A stretch of 10,959 bases of DNA from an uncultured Akkermansia sp. (GTDB lineage Bacteria; Verrucomicrobiota; Verrucomicrobiia; Verrucomicrobiales; Akkermansiaceae): the NCBI GenBank assembly GCA_900766865.1, contig CAAFXA010000237.1, positions 1-10,959 on the forward strand. Reading direction: 5' to 3'. Numbering within the stretch: position 1 is the first letter of the stretch; each line of letters starts with the position of its first letter. This document shows, piece after piece, positions 10,472-10,959 of this stretch. Position numbers and translations under genes: made by a program. A model generated the notes under the pieces. That model ran no database searches and was not told where the DNA came from. It worked only from the letters and a program-made list of their open reading frames with translations.

Positions 10472-10959
10472 ATGAAATCGCTTCTCGCGCTCAGTCTGGC
10501 TCTTTTCTGCTCCGCAGCACTGGATGCAGCGGAAGTGGTGCGACTTACGCCAAAATACGAGCAATTCCTGGATGCGCGCCCCCGCCCAAACCTCACCATC
10601 GATGCCAAGCGAAAGCTCAACGGCTATTACAAACAGCTGGATGCCGCCAAAAAGCAGCTGGCCCGCAAAGGGGAATTCGGCGGCGAGTTTGCCTACATCG
10701 TGGCAGCAACAGATCTGCGCCCGGAAAAAAACTCGCAATCGGGCAATGTGGTAAACTTTCACCAGGGCACCTACTATTTCACCAACGTGCACAGCTACGA
10801 GCTGAATCTCTTCGATAAGGATTCCGATTACCCGCTGCTGCTCGTTGATGAGGAAGACGTGATTGATATGGAAGACAATCGCCACCTGGTCTTCAGCCTC
10901 GCCCGCACCAGAGGCGGGCAGAAAACAACCTTCCGCAGCTCCGTTTTCCGTAAAACGGA
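10472..10959 (+). CDS. secreted protein of unknown function, 3' end outside window
   Basis: The frame opens at ATG 10472 and stays open to the window edge (162 whole codons plus two bases). The product begins with a standard signal peptide: MKSLLALSLALFCSAALDA, with likely cleavage after A19 or A20. The mature part has a basic helical stretch (about 44-65, RKLNGYYKQLDAAKKQLARK) and then a beta-rich region with many aromatic and Asp residues (GEFAYIVAATDLRP, NFHQGTYYFTNVHSYELNLF, DSDYPLLLVDEEDVIDMED). I do not recognise a family. It follows the bitopic coiled-coil gene by 16 nt with only a weak ribosome site, so it is probably the third gene of the same operon and exported to the periplasm where the other two proteins act. 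Confidence 0.7.
   Translation, partial: MKSLLALSLALFCSAALDAAEVVRLTPKYEQFLDARPRPNLTIDAKRKLNGYYKQLDAAKKQLARKGEFGGEFAYIVAATDLRPEKNSQSGNVVNFHQGTYYFTNVHSYELNLFDKDSDYPLLLVDEEDVIDMEDNRHLVFSLARTRGGQKTTFRSSVFRKT

Overview
The window (about 55-60% GC in most genes) looks like ordinary chromosome of a Gram-negative bacterium with a complex envelope. Evidence is the lipobox signal peptides, the polytopic and bitopic membrane proteins, and a PA14-like exported domain. The mix of a TcdA-type tRNA-modifying enzyme, a HisJ-like PHP phosphatase, NAD+ DNA ligase, a PfkB kinase and several orphan secreted or coiled-coil proteins best fits the PVC group, perhaps an Akkermansia-like Verrucomicrobiota. That placement is an inference from protein style, not a demonstrated assignment. 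No tRNA, rRNA, CRISPR array, transposase or integrase was found, and no gene-free stretch exceeds 300 bases.

Left block, + strand (1-5121): the end of tcdA is followed at once by a good sigma70-type promoter (266-294). After it lie four genes with overlapping ends: an orphan secreted helical protein, a PHP-family histidinol-phosphatase-like enzyme, ligA, and a PfkB sugar or nucleoside kinase. The overlaps of 14, 14 and 8 nt indicate one translationally coupled operon. LigA is unusually long (765 aa) because of an in-frame, AT-rich insertion in its helix-hairpin-helix domain.

Middle block, - strand (8278 down to 5165): a membrane-anchored PA14-like protein has its own perfect-consensus promoter (8293-8320). 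Downstream, a second promoter (6971-6999) drives a compact three-gene envelope operon. Its members are a 54-aa lipoprotein whose gene is under the usual ORF size cut-off, a lipoprotein ending in an extremely Lys/Arg-rich tail, and a protein with about 12 membrane segments. The gaps between these genes are 0 and 3 nt. The middle block converges on the left block at 5121-5165.

Right block, + strand (8427-10959): a Nudix hydrolase diverges from the PA14-like gene. It is followed by a coiled-coil lipoprotein, a bitopic coiled-coil membrane protein overlapping it by 4 nt, and the start of a secreted protein. The last three may form an uncharacterised envelope-spanning complex.

A recurring feature is that three promoters sit so close to their start codons (4 if a weak one is counted) that the mRNAs would have very short or no 5' leaders. 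The best candidates for undescribed biology are the small-lipoprotein operon, the coiled-coil gene set and the LigA insertion.
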